DNA from: a virus
Strand: one strand, 5' to 3'
Virus record (IMG/VR): IMGVR_UViG_3300038424_000050
Coordinates: 1 to 21,547 of that record
Length of the DNA: 21,547 bases
Shown: in pieces, positions 20,880-21,547 of the stretch
How positions within the stretch are numbered: position 1 is the stretch's first letter
Layout: each line of letters starts with the position of its first letter
The notes under the pieces: model-generated
Databases searched by the model: none
Told to the model about the DNA's origin: nothing
What the model saw: the letters and a program-made list of their open reading frames with translations, nothing else
Translations under genes and position numbers: made by a program

Positions 20880-21287
20880 ATGACAACACCAGCAGCAGAA
20901 GCGCTTTATTTGGCGCAGCATCGTTATGAGATGGAGGGGCGCAAACGCGCCGTCTTCAATCCAGAGGGCAAGCCGCTTGAGGACTTGCCTGTGATTTACG
21001 GCTTCAACAATGGCGGTTCGCCCGGTTGGTATTCGGCGGTCGCAATTGCTGAGGATGGAACATGCTTGGGCGGTCATTGTTGCTCCGCTGAAGGCTACAT
21101 GGAACATGATCTTGGCATCCTCGAAGGAACACGCAAGGATCGCCACGAAAATGACTACCAGAAGCACTATCCGGGTGGCTATCGCATGGAGTTCGTGCCA
21201 AGCGACGAGATAAAGGGTCATGAGGCGTTAAATCGGGCATTTGCGCTGAATCAAGCGCAGGCTCCCACGGAAGAGGCCAGCAAGTGA
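20880..21287 (+). CDS. Conserved-looking phage protein of unknown function
   Basis: A 135-aa protein; the ATG at 20880 has GGGAGG 6 nt upstream, while an ATG at 20874 is too close to that site. The body contains LPVIYGFNNGGSPGWYSAVA, EDGTCLGGHCCSAEGYMEHD and HYPGGYRMEFVPSDEIKGHE. These Gly/Trp/Cys/His-rich blocks look conserved, and I believe similar hypothetical proteins occur in other phages, though I cannot name the family. The CLGGHCC...H cluster could hold a metal. No membrane segment or signal peptide is seen. Its stop overlaps the next start by 4 nt. Confidence 0.75.
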   Translation: MTTPAAEALYLAQHRYEMEGRKRAVFNPEGKPLEDLPVIYGFNNGGSPGWYSAVAIAEDGTCLGGHCCSAEGYMEHDLGILEGTRKDRHENDYQKHYPGGYRMEFVPSDEIKGHEALNRAFALNQAQAPTEEASK

Positions 21288-21547
21288 CCGACCCCACCGA
21301 TACCCCTCTGCCGTACTCGCAGGCTGACCGCTCGTGGATGAATCGCAACTGTGACCCGGACGTGTGCCGGGAAGCGGCGGCGGTGATGGGCGAGTACAAC
21401 GCGCTGATGCAGGAGCCAGTGGTGGGCGAGCGCATAGACGAGAGCCTGAGCCCGTTCGACGTGACAATGCTGGCGCACCTGAGCGACAAGATCGCGCACC
21501 AGCAAGCGGCATCGCAGGCGCGGATGGACGGCGCGATCAAACTGGCG
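21284..21547 (+). CDS. Unknown phage protein, cut by the right window edge
   Basis: An open frame of 88 codons starts at a GTG overlapping the previous stop (GTGA) and runs off the window. It begins MTDPTDTPLPYSQADRSWMN and continues as a charged helical protein (VCREAAAVMGEYNALMQE; AHLSDKIAHQQAASQARMDG). Third positions are strongly G/C, as in the neighbouring gene. No ORF beginning at ATG covers it as well, and the opposite-strand frames in this stretch are Arg/Ser-rich shadows. The function cannot be told from the fragment. Confidence 0.65.
   Translation, partial: MTDPTDTPLPYSQADRSWMNRNCDPDVCREAAAVMGEYNALMQEPVVGERIDESLSPFDVTMLAHLSDKIAHQQAASQARMDGAIKLA

Overview
The window looks like part of a tailed bacteriophage or prophage genome. 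Positions 1 to about 18,760 are read almost entirely on the minus strand as a tightly packed late and replication cluster. From about 18,850 to the right end the genes run on the plus strand. No host housekeeping gene, tRNA, rRNA, integrase or lysis gene is visible. Base composition is moderately GC-rich and most genes have strong Shine-Dalgarno sites. The host cannot be named from the sequence; the overall feel (soil-type phage families, an IS1595-like transposase) is compatible with an environmental Gram-negative host, but that is only an impression.

Read in the direction of transcription (right to left on the minus strand), the first segment is 18,761 to 16,255. It holds an HNH endonuclease lying across another open frame, a replication-organizer-like protein with iteron-like repeats inside its gene, and several small Cys-rich or zinc-finger proteins. 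The packaging genes follow: terminase small subunit (15,809-16,255), a DUF6496-like basic protein, and terminase large subunit (13,972-15,621). Four small coiled-coil or zinc-ribbon proteins lead to the portal (10,522-13,008). Next come a histidine-phosphatase-family enzyme, two small proteins, a scaffold-like protein (8,202-9,464), another small protein and the major capsid protein (6,440-7,798). The capsid gene is followed by an endonuclease VII-like HNH gene with what looks like its own promoter, then by a GroES-like co-chaperonin (5,419-5,874). Last are two conserved-looking unknown proteins, a head-tail adaptor-like protein, and two beta-rich structural proteins that share a repeated module; the last runs off the left edge. 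The order terS-terL-portal-scaffold-coat-adaptor resembles P22-like podoviruses. No tail gene that would settle the morphology lies in the window.

The plus-strand arm starts at a sigma70-like promoter (18,854-18,880) with 22-bp phased direct repeats just upstream. It encodes a 52-aa zinc-ribbon protein, an unknown 148-aa protein with its own candidate promoter, and an IS1595/ISXO2-family transposase translationally coupled to a 48-aa basic protein. Two further overlapping genes follow, the last cut by the right edge.

Items most worth a second look are: the phage GroES in the morphogenesis module; the phosphatase between portal and scaffold; the iteron-like repeats in the replication gene; the two HNH genes, one with its own promoter and one apparently nested in another gene; and the coupled small gene behind the transposase. 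No stretch longer than about 220 bases lacks a gene or candidate gene.
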